Below, piece by piece: positions 1 to 7,294 of a stretch of DNA of 43,945 nt. Origin of the DNA: a virus; the IMG/VR virus record IMGVR_UViG_3300044627_001811, positions 1 to 43,945 of that record. One strand, given 5' to 3'. Position 1 is the first letter of the stretch. Each line of letters begins with the position of its first letter. The translations under genes were made by a program, and so were the position numbers. Under the pieces are notes generated by a model that was given only the letters and a program-made list of their open reading frames with translations, had not been told where the DNA came from and ran no database searches.

Positions 1-91
1 GCCGGCAACGAATACGGAAGCGTGCTGCGCCTCGCGCGCATTGATCTCCAACTGACCCATGATCTGTTTCAGATCACCATCCTGGGTCATC
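1..91. repeat. Terminal near-duplicate, left copy
   Basis: Bases 1-91 repeat at 43855-43945 with four substitutions, all transitions. Both copies encode the same stretch of the holin and all four changes are silent. This is the overlap expected of a circular or circularly permuted genome assembled from a slightly mixed population. Confidence 0.95.
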
Positions 92-198
92 TTCATCAGT
101 TCCAGTTCGGCCGCTGCCTTCTGCGCAGGATCCGGGAAGATGCGGTCGATGATGCCTTTGCCCAATTCAAACAGCGGGCCGAGCAGTAACGGGTTCAT
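1..198 (-). CDS. 3TM holin, N-terminal half (gene runs off the window start)
   Basis: This is the N-terminal 66 residues of a holin whose remainder lies at the other end of the window (43651-43945). The start ATG at 198 follows an AGGGGAAG ribosome binding site and overlaps the endolysin stop as ATGA. The visible part is a soluble amphipathic N-terminus; the membrane segments are in the other half. Joining both parts through the 91-base terminal overlap gives one uninterrupted 133-residue protein of the 3-TM holin type (WRPFFGW hallmark). Such holins permeabilise the inner membrane so the adjacent endolysin can reach the cell wall. The gene is split only because the circular genome is shown linearly. 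Confidence 0.85.
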   Translation of the reverse strand, partial: MNPLLLGPLFELGKGIIDRIFPDPAQKAAAELELMKMTQDGDLKQIMGQLEINAREAQHASVFVAG

Positions 199-530
199 TT
201 CTTCCCCTCATGTTCCAGACTGTAATGATTGCCGTCGTTGAAGCGGCCACCCCATGTGCCGCCCATCTTTTCCCACTGTTCACCCAGCGGCGCGTGACCC
301 TCTGTGGTTTCCAAGAACACCCCGTCCTTGAACAGATTGAAGTCTACCGCCAGACGGATCTTGTGGCAGGAGTTGGCCGAGCCGTAGCCGACCTTCCAAC
401 CAATCTGGCCGTGCAGCCGCGGGTCACGGTAGGCGTCACCGAAGGTCAGTTCGTAGCTGTTGTCATACGCCCAGACGATCAGGTCCGCAATCATGCGGAC
501 GAACTTGCGCTGCTTCTGGCCGAGGGTCAC
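195..530 (-). CDS. Endolysin, M15-family (VanY-like) peptidase
   Basis: A 111-residue single-domain peptidase that should cleave peptide cross-links of peptidoglycan at lysis. The zinc-site pattern of family M15 is visible: H56 and D63 within SCHKIRLAVDF, and a C-terminal histidine (H102, in DGNHYSLEH). The W-x-x-MGGxWGGRF stretch before it is typical of the phage M15_4 group. There is no signal peptide, so export depends on the holin encoded immediately downstream (ATGA overlap at 195-198). The start is GTG at 530, overlapping the upstream stop as GTGA. Length is normal for phage M15 endolysins. Confidence 0.88.
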   Translation of the reverse strand: MTLGQKQRKFVRMIADLIVWAYDNSYELTFGDAYRDPRLHGQIGWKVGYGSANSCHKIRLAVDFNLFKDGVFLETTEGHAPLGEQWEKMGGTWGGRFNDGNHYSLEHEGKK

Positions 531-826
531 AACGTCACCAAAGGCTTGATGGCCTGTGCCGGGATCACCGACACAGTGCCGTCATCGAAGTACAACCCAA
601 TGGCCCCGGCTTCTGTAAAGCCACCGAAGCAACCCTCGTTGGTCTTGCCGTTCTGCGTCCACGTTGCTCGCAGCGGCAGGTTCTTCACCGCTGGCAACCG
701 GCACTTCTCGTCAAACAGCGTGACGGTAACGCCCGGCGCATTGGCCGCGGCGATGGGTGCGGCGTACAGCCCGACCCAAATAAACAGCAACCCGACAGCG
801 ATAACACCTTGCACAATGGTTTTCAT
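527..826 (-). CDS. Small secreted protein of the lysis cluster, unknown function
   Basis: A 99-residue protein with an N-terminal signal peptide: K2, then a hydrophobic run at about residues 5-27 ending in an A-rich region suited to signal peptidase I. The mature part has two cysteines (about 42 and 67) that could form a disulphide in the periplasm, and ends in a YFDDGTVSVIP motif that I associate with small exported phage proteins of unknown role. It starts at ATG 826 behind a GGGAGCG site and is coupled by ATGA to the metallopeptidase gene upstream. An accessory lysis role is suggested by position only. Confidence 0.7.
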   Translation of the reverse strand: MKTIVQGVIAVGLLFIWVGLYAAPIAAANAPGVTVTLFDEKCRLPAVKNLPLRATWTQNGKTNEGCFGGFTEAGAIGLYFDDGTVSVIPAQAIKPLVTL

Positions 827-1164
827 ACGCTCCCCTTTGACCAGCCCATTTCAATCTCAATGGCACGGGCGGCTTCCTTGAAGTCGGTGTCGTGCGCGTA
901 CTTGTTTGGCACCTGGTCGTGACCGAGAGCCGCGTGCAGCATTTCATGCGCTAGGATGCGGAGCAGCATGTCCAGTGATTTTGTGTCGGTGGTGTCTACC
1001 CAGATACAGTGGTTGTCGCCAGCCTTGCCATGGTAGCCATGGGCTTTGAGCGGCTTGGCCACGAACACCATCTTGTTGACCGAGGGCAGGCGGCGGTCAC
1101 TGCTGAACGCAATCTTTTTGAGGAAGCAGTAACCCGCGCGCAGGTCACTCTCGTCAAAGTTCAT
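823..1164 (-). CDS. SprT-like zinc metallopeptidase-fold protein
   Basis: A 113-residue protein with an HEMLH zincin motif at H73-H77 followed by GHD and a further histidine near 91, as in SprT-like domains. No signal peptide is seen, so it probably acts in the cytoplasm or virion. It is translationally coupled on both sides (ATGA with the small membrane protein upstream and with the secreted protein downstream), placing it in the lysis/tail-end cluster. The substrate is unknown. A second, different HExxH protein is encoded at 30190-30543. Assignment rests on the motif and the length. Confidence 0.75.
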   Translation of the reverse strand: MNFDESDLRAGYCFLKKIAFSSDRRLPSVNKMVFVAKPLKAHGYHGKAGDNHCIWVDTTDTKSLDMLLRILAHEMLHAALGHDQVPNKYAHDTDFKEAARAIEIEMGWSKGSV

Positions 1165-1346
1165 TTTTTGCGCAGCCAGTCCTGCACAGTCTGCGTTTCG
1201 TATATCCTAATGCACGTCCAGACAATAGCGGCAATGGTGGCGATGATGGTCAGCGCGGTAGAGAACACCCCGAGCCACGCAGCGAATACCGTACCATAAG
1301 CCGCTGCGTCGGCTAGGTGCTTAACTTGATCCGTTTGCTGCACCAT
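1161..1346 (-). CDS. Small membrane protein, possible second holin
   Basis: A 61-residue protein with one or two closely spaced hydrophobic segments (about residues 17-50) and a basic C-terminus (WLRKK). I chose the ATG at 1346 rather than 1364 because an AGGGGCGG ribosome binding site lies just before it. Its place directly after the tailspike is that of the class II holin gene in T7-like phages, but a 3TM holin also exists here, so this could be a second holin, an antiholin or an unrelated membrane peptide. It is coupled by ATGA to the SprT-like gene. Confidence 0.6.
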   Translation of the reverse strand: MVQQTDQVKHLADAAAYGTVFAAWLGVFSTALTIIATIAAIVWTCIRIYETQTVQDWLRKK

Positions 1347-1374
1347 TTTACCGCCCCTTGTCATGTTGTTGTGT

Positions 1375-1431
1375 TTACCGCGGTGACTTTCCGCGTGCGG
1401 CGTTCTGTCTTGCTTTAGAAAGTGTTGTCAT
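1375..1431 (-). CDS. 18-residue basic peptide ORF
   Basis: ATG at 1431 shares its A with the stop of the preceding 33-residue ORF (TAATG) and encodes 18 residues rich in R and K, ending at a TAA at 1375. There is no independent ribosome binding site, so expression would depend on reinitiation. I do not recognise it. It may be only a re-initiation relay or chance. Confidence 0.3.
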   Translation of the reverse strand: MTTLSKARQNAARGKSPR

Positions 1432-1532
1432 TACTCAATCCTTTTCACAGTAAGCCTGTTATAACTTCCGTCAGTTACGACGGTGACGGCCTCTCCCATA
1501 AACGCTTCGACTTTTATCGTAATTGAGGCCAT
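1431..1532 (-). CDS. 33-residue peptide ORF coupled to the tailspike
   Basis: The ORF starts with an ATG that overlaps the tailspike TAA stop (TAATG at 1530-1534) and encodes 33 residues alternating hydrophobic and polar, with a basic C-terminus (RLTVKRIE). It ends in another TAATG junction. The coupling on both sides and clean coding between them suggest a real small gene in the late operon. Its function is unknown; a small tail or lysis accessory protein is possible. Confidence 0.45.
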   Translation of the reverse strand: MASITIKVEAFMGEAVTVVTDGSYNRLTVKRIE

Positions 1533-4000
1533 TACGTAAGCCTGTTCTGGTGAACGTATACATAATCCACGGTCACGTTCCTTGTGGCGGTCGAACGCGA
1601 TATCGCTGCAACAACCGGAGTCATCGGCGTGTTTGGTGTAACAGCCCCAGCAACAGTAACTCCAACAAGAACGCCGTTTCTGTAAAAGGTTGCGGCGCCG
1701 GTGCCGTCATCTACTTCAATTCGCCACGTCTCGTAAGTTGCTGCAGCAGGCGCTACACCCATGTTCTGCTGGACCGCATCAACATCCGTGGCGACCCCCA
1801 CAGCCCACCAGTTATCCGTAGACATCGACGTGTCAAACATGACCCCGAAGGCATTAGACGCGTTGGTATTGATCGTGTCCGCAGACGCCGCAGACTCGAT
1901 GGGGAATTCCAAAGCAGCGATCTGGTCCGTCATCCCGACGAACACGGCGACGTTCGTAATGGCGCTAATTTGCAGTCGAAACTCGCAAGCGAAGCCGCCT
2001 TGCGCGGGACGCCATGTAAGTTGAGAATGAAGTTGCACTCCGTTCGTCGCCATCGTCCCGGCCGCGTCGTCCCCGGTAGTCATTCGCATGGTTCCGTGAG
2101 TCGCAATCACAACAGCAGGAGCCACAACTTGCGGGTCACTGCCTATTTGCGAACCCCACTCGTCGGCCAGAAAATCGCCAAGGAAGTCGTCAAAATGCTC
2201 TACGCGCTTCGTGATCGCTCGGCTGATGCGGTGGCGTTCATTGCTACCGTAGGCAACTAACTCGATGTGTCCTCGTCCAGCGTCCTCTAAAATAAGGCCA
2301 CCGCTTCTCCCGGTTAGTGGTGCTGGCAGATCGGCGCTTACAACAAGCGCGTGTCGCATCAGCGGCGAGTTGCCGTTGTAACAATAGACCGCGTACTCCC
2401 CAAGCGGGGAGTTTGTGGACGTTGGCATCGACTCAAACAGTCGCGTAAAAGTCGTCAACGTAACCGTGGCCAAGTCTTGAATCTGCACGTTCTCACACAC
2501 CAACAACGAACGCGCTTGTGCGGTAATGTCAAGAGCAGTTTTTCCTGCCCCGCCACCGGAGCTGATATTCCTAAGTGAAATGTTGCTGACGTTCCTGAGA
2601 TAAATTCCGTTCTCGTTACCCAGGTAAGAATCCGACAAAGCAAAAGATCGCAGAAGTTGCGCTGCTGATAGGTCAATGTAGATAGGCCAGTACCCTGCGT
2701 TGCCTTGTTCGGTGCGTAAATTTTCTATAGAAAGAGGGTAGGAAATACCAGTCGCCGCTGTGCTGACCCAATACAAACCGTGCGTTCCTCCTACCCATGC
2801 TTGAGTACCGGAAAACTTCACGTTCGACAAATCGACGCCGCTTTCTATTTCGACGGCCTTGGCGGTCGTAATTAGGTAAACATCGTTAAATTCAAAGTGA
2901 TCTATGTCAATCGGAGCGTAATTAGGATTCGTAGAAATCAGCAGAGGCCGCAGGCAGTTGATTGCGATGCGGCTGAAATATGACGCATCTCGTCCATTGG
3001 TCTTTATCCCGATGCTAGACCCCGCCCAAGAATTAACCGCGAAGTCCTCGCATACAAAGAGGTTCACATCAACAACATTGAGCGCGGTTTTGGTTTGCGT
3101 GTTGCCGCCGCCGCTAATAAAGCCGATACCCTTTATAGAGGACTGCACCAACTGAGTCGCCGTGGCTTTTTGGAAGCGAACGCATGTTGCCTCCCCTGAT
3201 GGCCGAAAATCAATGGTGCTGGATTGAGGCCCATCGCCGCGAAGATTTATACGATCATTGCTAATACGTATCTCGGAGGACACAAGATAAGTGCCCGGTG
3301 GAAAGTAGATCAAACCCTTTGTCGCGGTTGAGGCTTCTACCGCGCTGATCGTTCTCTGGATTGCGGCAGTATCATCAGTGACACCATCACCGACAGCACC
3401 AAAGTCTTTGACGCTGACACTCTCGCCAAGTTTTGCGGTAACGCTGCGTTCAACAGCGCCAGTTCCTGATTGTGTAAACGTGCTGGTGTTGGCGTCACCC
3501 ACTGCTAACTCAAAGGCGTTGCCTGCCACATTGCGGCGGAGGTAATAACCTGCTTTGCCTGTAACAGTGATGTCAGTTTGCTCTCCCTCAGATGACGGCA
3601 CTTTCAGTGACCGACCTATTTCTTCATCAATCTGTTGGTCGATCATGGTCAACCGGTCGAGCCGGTCTTCCAGCACTTCCGCGTCGTTGATGTCGTTGTT
3701 CAGGAAGTCGTCGTCTTGTGTCAGGGGCAGCACGCGGCGAATAACCAGCGTAATCCCCGCAGCCGGTGCGCCGTAGGGGCTGGAGCCGCCAGCCAAACTA
3801 ACCGTTCCGGTGGCTCCTGCGCCGCCGGATACCGTGTAGTCCGTGTTTTCGACCAAGGCTTCGGACGCGCCGGTTGAGTCCGTGACCGCCGTGAGCACAA
3901 GGTCACTGGTGTCAAAGAAGACCACTGGCGACGTGGCGAAGCTGGTCGTAACACCGTTGCCAGCGAAGGTCTTGCGGTTAGTTACTGAACTGACAGTCAT
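1532..4000 (-). CDS. Tailspike with pectate-lyase-type beta-helix (receptor binding, probable depolymerase)
   Basis: An 822-residue virion protein. Residues 1 to about 150 resemble the virion-attachment domain of T7-gp17-like fibres, including a helical EDRLDRLTMIDQQIDEEIGR stretch near 110-130. A pectate-lyase-superfamily start (KDFGAVGDGVTDDTAAIQ, about 198-215) opens a right-handed beta-helix. The last 200 or so residues, from about HFDDFLGDF, look like a beta-sandwich C-terminal domain. Such spikes bind and often cleave surface polysaccharide. The gene is first after a small gap in the tail-tip group and is coupled by TAATG to a tiny downstream ORF. The exact glycan and active site cannot be read from sequence. 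Confidence 0.88.
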   Translation of the reverse strand: MTVSSVTNRKTFAGNGVTTSFATSPVVFFDTSDLVLTAVTDSTGASEALVENTDYTVSGGAGATGTVSLAGGSSPYGAPAAGITLVIRRVLPLTQDDDFLNNDINDAEVLEDRLDRLTMIDQQIDEEIGRSLKVPSSEGEQTDITVTGKAGYYLRRNVAGNAFELAVGDANTSTFTQSGTGAVERSVTAKLGESVSVKDFGAVGDGVTDDTAAIQRTISAVEASTATKGLIYFPPGTYLVSSEIRISNDRINLRGDGPQSSTIDFRPSGEATCVRFQKATATQLVQSSIKGIGFISGGGNTQTKTALNVVDVNLFVCEDFAVNSWAGSSIGIKTNGRDASYFSRIAINCLRPLLISTNPNYAPIDIDHFEFNDVYLITTAKAVEIESGVDLSNVKFSGTQAWVGGTHGLYWVSTAATGISYPLSIENLRTEQGNAGYWPIYIDLSAAQLLRSFALSDSYLGNENGIYLRNVSNISLRNISSGGGAGKTALDITAQARSLLVCENVQIQDLATVTLTTFTRLFESMPTSTNSPLGEYAVYCYNGNSPLMRHALVVSADLPAPLTGRSGGLILEDAGRGHIELVAYGSNERHRISRAITKRVEHFDDFLGDFLADEWGSQIGSDPQVVAPAVVIATHGTMRMTTGDDAAGTMATNGVQLHSQLTWRPAQGGFACEFRLQISAITNVAVFVGMTDQIAALEFPIESAASADTINTNASNAFGVMFDTSMSTDNWWAVGVATDVDAVQQNMGVAPAAATYETWRIEVDDGTGAATFYRNGVLVGVTVAGAVTPNTPMTPVVAAISRSTATRNVTVDYVYVHQNRLT

Positions 4001-4022
4001 TTTTAATCCCCTATATTCCAGT

Positions 4023-4553
4023 TTACCCTAAGAGCAGGAACATTGTTTCAAGTTCTTGTTTCCGTTGCTTTTTCTTTGTTGGCGTTTGCACCGACATGGC
4101 CATCACGTCCCAGTATGCGATGGGCGGGGGCAGTCGGGTGACGCTGAGTTCCGCATCCTGCCCCGTCACACTGAACGTGCCGTGCTGCGCCACCAGTTCG
4201 TAACCCGCTGTGACCGGCGTGTATGTGATGTCGATGTCTTGCCCGGCCAGCGCAAAGCTGCCATGCAAAGGCGACAGCGCGCGGTTGCGGGCCAGCGCAG
4301 CATCCTGGCCGGTCAGACTGAACGTGCCATGGTTGGCTTCGATCAGCTTGCTGCGCAGCAGCGTGATGTTCTGCCCTGAAAGGCTGAACGTCCCGTGGGT
4401 CGGCGATAGCGCCCGGTTGCGGCTGATCGTAACCGACTGACCAGTCAGGCTGAACGTGCCGTGCTGCGCCGTGATGTCGTAGTTGACCGGCGCCCCACCG
4501 CTTGCTGGGTTGTCGGCAATCGTGCCGTCGGCTATGGTGCCGTAGGCGATCAT
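4023..4553 (-). CDS. Repeat-built tail-region protein with HGTFSLTGQ modules
   Basis: A 176-residue protein whose middle holds five copies of an HGTFSLTGQ-type module (HGTFSLTGQ, HGTFSLSGQ, HGTFSLTGQ, HGSFALAGQ, HGTFSVTGQ), spaced 24-33 residues apart and joined by short linkers, some reading RNRALSP. The C-terminus is short and basic (PTKKKQRKQ). Short beta-rich repeats of this GTF-LTGQ kind occur in phage tail-associated proteins, whose role is not established. It sits between the glycine-rich adhesin-like protein and the tailspike, so a fibre or tail-tip role is likely. ATG at 4553. Confidence 0.65.
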   Translation of the reverse strand: MIAYGTIADGTIADNPASGGAPVNYDITAQHGTFSLTGQSVTISRNRALSPTHGTFSLSGQNITLLRSKLIEANHGTFSLTGQDAALARNRALSPLHGSFALAGQDIDITYTPVTAGYELVAQHGTFSVTGQDAELSVTRLPPPIAYWDVMAMSVQTPTKKKQRKQELETMFLLLG

Positions 4554-4556
4554 GCG

Positions 4557-5486
4557 TTACCAACACGTCAGGATGGCGAACGCATCGCCGCCGAAGCCCA
4601 CCTGGCCGACGGTAGATGTGGTCAGTGCACCACCCATGCCCCCGCCGCCGCAGCCTGGCGCGCCATGGCCACCACGGCCTTGAACGAGGCCGGTGGTTAA
4701 AGCAGTGCCGTGTGTGGAAGCACTGCCGGTGCCGCCTATGAAGTAGCCAAGATTCGCAACCGGCCGGAAACCAGCATTGCCAAAAGCCGCAGGAACGGTG
4801 GCCGTAGCGGAACCCTGCCCGCCAAGCAGCGTGGGAAAGGCACCCGCGCCCGTTAATTGTCCGCCGTTGGTGCCGGTCGCCGCTGCTGCCGGCAGTCCGC
4901 CGCCGCCCGTGCCGCCCGTAACAAACGCGCCGGTGGTCGGCAGCGTCAGGTTGGCCGCCGCGACAGTCGCACCGCCTGCCGTGCCGACTTGTGACGCCAG
5001 CACTTGAATCGCATACATCCAGCCCAGCGGCATGTTGGTTGCGGCAGCAATCGCCGCAGCGGTGCCGACCGTGCCGCCTGTTGCACCCGAAGCGTTGCCA
5101 CCATGTAAGCCGCCGTTGGCAAACGCGATGACGCCGTTCGCGGCGGTGGCCGGCTCGATCGCCACATAGCTGGCAAAGTTTGCCGTTGCCGTGGGTTTGC
5201 GCCCCGCCAGTGATAAATACAGCCGATCCGGCAATACAGCCAGGGGCATTTGAAGTATCGTGATTGCCCCACTTTGCCCGCCCGCACCACCAGCAGCGGT
5301 TGAGTTCGCGCCGACCACACCAGTGCCGCCATTACCACCGGCGCCAACCAGCACAATGGACAGCATGGACTTGCCACGTGGCTTGGTCCACGTTTTCCAA
5401 GACGTGCCAGCAGTTACCGCGTCGCCAAAGAACCACTGAACATCAGCGGCGCCTGTTGACTTCGGAGTGTGGGAAAAGTCCAGCAT
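4557..5486 (-). CDS. Glycine-rich tail/adhesin-like protein
   Basis: A 309-residue protein with a short N-terminal domain (about 1-45) followed by a long glycine- and alanine-rich region with GGTGGGG-, GGQGS- and GCGGGGMGG-type runs. This composition is seen in phage receptor-binding tips and glycine-rich tail proteins, where glycine-rich loops form the contact surface. It overlaps the upstream gene as TGATG at 5484-5488. Its position among tail-tip genes supports a host-range role. The specific family cannot be named from sequence alone. Confidence 0.65.
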   Translation of the reverse strand: MLDFSHTPKSTGAADVQWFFGDAVTAGTSWKTWTKPRGKSMLSIVLVGAGGNGGTGVVGANSTAAGGAGGQSGAITILQMPLAVLPDRLYLSLAGRKPTATANFASYVAIEPATAANGVIAFANGGLHGGNASGATGGTVGTAAAIAAATNMPLGWMYAIQVLASQVGTAGGATVAAANLTLPTTGAFVTGGTGGGGLPAAAATGTNGGQLTGAGAFPTLLGGQGSATATVPAAFGNAGFRPVANLGYFIGGTGSASTHGTALTTGLVQGRGGHGAPGCGGGGMGGALTTSTVGQVGFGGDAFAILTCW

Positions 5487-5935
5487 CAGTATTTGCCGCC
5501 AATGACTGACACGGCCCAGCCGGTGGTGACTGCCGTGCCAATCCCTCCATAGATGCGATAGCCGGGAGGGATGGCCATGTTCAGCGTGTACTCAATGTCA
5601 GGCGACGCTGCGACGATGCTGTATGCCGTGGCGGGGAGTGTCACTTCACCGATTAGCACGTTGTTGGCCGGGGTGGCCGGGGTGCTGCCGTTGTTCAGGA
5701 ACAGACGCAACACCGATGCGGTGGACGTGCCGGTGATGGCTGCGCACTTGGCGCGCACTCTTTGCACAAAGCCGCCATTGGTGGCGTCCGCCGTGAACAA
5801 CAGCACAGCATTGGCATCGCTGCCGTTAAAACCGGACACGTTGGCGGCGGTCATTGCAGTAGCGATCAGCGCGGACGTGCCGTTCCACTGAATGTCTGCT
5901 ACCTTGCTATAGATTGGGTCATTATTACCGGGCAT
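5486..5935 (-). CDS. Phage tail-region structural protein, unknown
   Basis: A 149-residue protein of predominantly beta character without signal peptide or membrane segment. The N-terminus is MPGNNDPIYSK and the C-terminus GWAVSVIGGKY. It resembles small virion proteins found beside fibre genes in environmental podoviruses, but I recognise no defined domain. It is coupled to the glycine-rich gene downstream by TGATG. Probably a virion or fibre-associated component. Confidence 0.55.
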   Translation of the reverse strand: MPGNNDPIYSKVADIQWNGTSALIATAMTAANVSGFNGSDANAVLLFTADATNGGFVQRVRAKCAAITGTSTASVLRLFLNNGSTPATPANNVLIGEVTLPATAYSIVAASPDIEYTLNMAIPPGYRIYGGIGTAVTTGWAVSVIGGKY

Positions 5936-5946
5936 TGTCTATCTCC

Positions 5947-6297
5947 TTATGGCATTGCCATGCCGTTAAACTGTGCAACTTGGTAGCCTACGTTTGCGTG
6001 GCTGACTGTCTCTGCTGTCGCTGTGCAGTAGACATTCGATGTCCCTGCCAGCGTGATCGCGTTTCCTGAATTAGAACTGCTCCGTATCAAGTCTCTGGTC
6101 AACCCCGTAGTACCGTTGAACACACCTTCACCCACTTCCCACAATGCTCCAGACACCAGCAGGTAGGTCACTTTCAGCGACGCACTGCCGAACGCTGAAG
6201 CAAAGGTGCGGTAGTTGGTGACAGCCCCCGCAAGGGTGACGGCCCCCGTCCCTGTGGTGGCGGTAGTCTCTTGAACCCTGTCAGCGATGTATGGCAT
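5947..6297 (-). CDS. Phage structural protein, unknown
   Basis: A 116-residue, threonine- and alanine-rich protein starting MPYIADRVQETTATTGTG, a beginning I associate with small phage proteins encoded near tail fibres. It is joined to its upstream neighbour by TAATG. No catalytic motif or membrane segment is visible. A virion decoration or tail-associated role is inferred from position. Confidence 0.55.
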   Translation of the reverse strand: MPYIADRVQETTATTGTGAVTLAGAVTNYRTFASAFGSASLKVTYLLVSGALWEVGEGVFNGTTGLTRDLIRSSSNSGNAITLAGTSNVYCTATAETVSHANVGYQVAQFNGMAMP

Positions 6298-6710
6298 TAC
6301 GTGGCCTGGAATACGCCGTTGGTGCCGTCAAGAGTGACGGTAACTGTCTCGCCTGCTGCGACCACTTGGCTGCTGCCGTAGTCCCAGTAGCCAATCACGT
6401 TGTTGTTCGTGCTGTTGACCAGCAAGGCGTAGCGGAAGGTGAAGCCACCGCCACTGGCCGTCCACGCGGTCGGGGAAGTCAGCACCAGTTTGTAGGTGCC
6501 GCCAGATTGCGTGGCGCTGGATACCGCGGCAGAATTGCCGCCCTGCGTGTAGCCGCCGCCAGTGGCCAAGTCCGTGGTGCCCGGCGTGAAGGCGGCGTTG
6601 GCCGGCGCAGCGGCAGACAAGGCAACCGCCCAAGTGTCGGAGCCAGCATTGACGGCTTCAAACAACGGCTCAATCGCCGCGTTGATTTTTACGAATGATG
6701 CGGTTGGCAT
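6297..6710 (-). CDS. Phage structural protein, unknown
   Basis: A 137-residue protein with an N-terminal helix (MPTASFVKINAAIEPLFEAV) and a beta-rich remainder that contains aromatic and glycine patterns typical of small phage virion proteins (ASGGGFTFRYALLVN, VIGYWDYGS). Coupled to the gene downstream by TAATG at 6295-6299. Function unknown; the location in the tail block makes a structural role likely. Confidence 0.55.
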   Translation of the reverse strand: MPTASFVKINAAIEPLFEAVNAGSDTWAVALSAAAPANAAFTPGTTDLATGGGYTQGGNSAAVSSATQSGGTYKLVLTSPTAWTASGGGFTFRYALLVNSTNNNVIGYWDYGSSQVVAAGETVTVTLDGTNGVFQAT

Positions 6711-6722
6711 TGCTGTCTCCGA

Positions 6723-7085
6723 TTAACGTAGTACGGTTCTGGACCGCATGGTGCCGAGTTCATCAGGCACCATCACGCGGTCGGCCAAAGCGGCCTGAAT
6801 CATCTTATCCATGCGCTTCGCCAGCGACACTTCCAACTTCTCAATTGCCGCCACCAGCGCCGCGTCTTCCGGGGCGTCTTCTTCGTCGGCTTCTTCCACT
6901 TCAACGGGCTTACGGACTTCCCGGCGCAGTTCATCAATCTGCGTTTGCAGTTCCGCAGTCATGCGCTCGGCGGCGATGGCGCGGTCTTCCAGCACCAGGA
7001 TCAGCCGCCCGAGTTGCCGCGCGGTTTCGTCTGACGTGTCATCCGGCAGCTTCAATTCCCTGCCATTGCCAAGGTCGAGTATCAT
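6723..7085 (-). CDS. Coiled-coil protein of the tail block, unknown
   Basis: A 120-residue protein. Residues 18-60 and 75-105 are strongly helical with heptad-like leucines and charged residues, separated by an acidic linker (EVEEADEEDAPEDA). This suggests an elongated coiled-coil protein. ATG at 7085 overlaps the upstream stop as ATGA. It could be an assembly factor or chaperone for the internal virion or fibre proteins; nothing in the sequence decides. Confidence 0.5.
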   Translation of the reverse strand: MILDLGNGRELKLPDDTSDETARQLGRLILVLEDRAIAAERMTAELQTQIDELRREVRKPVEVEEADEEDAPEDAALVAAIEKLEVSLAKRMDKMIQAALADRVMVPDELGTMRSRTVLR

Positions 7086-7294
7086 CGGGTTGCCCTAATT
7101 CGCCGTTCAGCTACGGGTGCCGGAGCCGCCACAACGGGCGCCGGTTCCTCTTTCCTAATCACTGGCGGTTGTCTAAAAAACATCTCTTGGTTGATAGCCC
7201 GCTGTGCTTGTTCCAGTATCTCTTGCCGATCTTCTTCGGAGCCAAACCGGTAAGCCGAAGACCGCCGTGCAGACTCCATTATAGCGTCAATCAT
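7082..7294 (-). CDS. Small helical protein, unknown
   Basis: A 70-residue protein starting at ATG 7294 (MIDAIMESARRS), chosen because it gives an ATGA overlap with the large internal virion gene and a GAGG site precedes it. The first 45 residues are helical and charged; the last 25 are a proline/alanine linker (EPAPVVAAPAPV) with a basic end. Unknown function, but its place at the end of the internal-protein genes suggests a virion component. Confidence 0.5.
   Translation of the reverse strand: MIDAIMESARRSSAYRFGSEEDRQEILEQAQRAINQEMFFRQPPVIRKEEPAPVVAAPAPVAERRIRATR

Noticed and set aside
1523-2260. 245-residue rightward ORF opposite the tailspike end
   Set aside because: Antisense shadow of the tailspike, with no start site.
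1-4000. Diversity-generating retroelement acting on the tailspike
   Set aside because: No reverse transcriptase is recognisable anywhere and no template/variable repeat pair was noticed.
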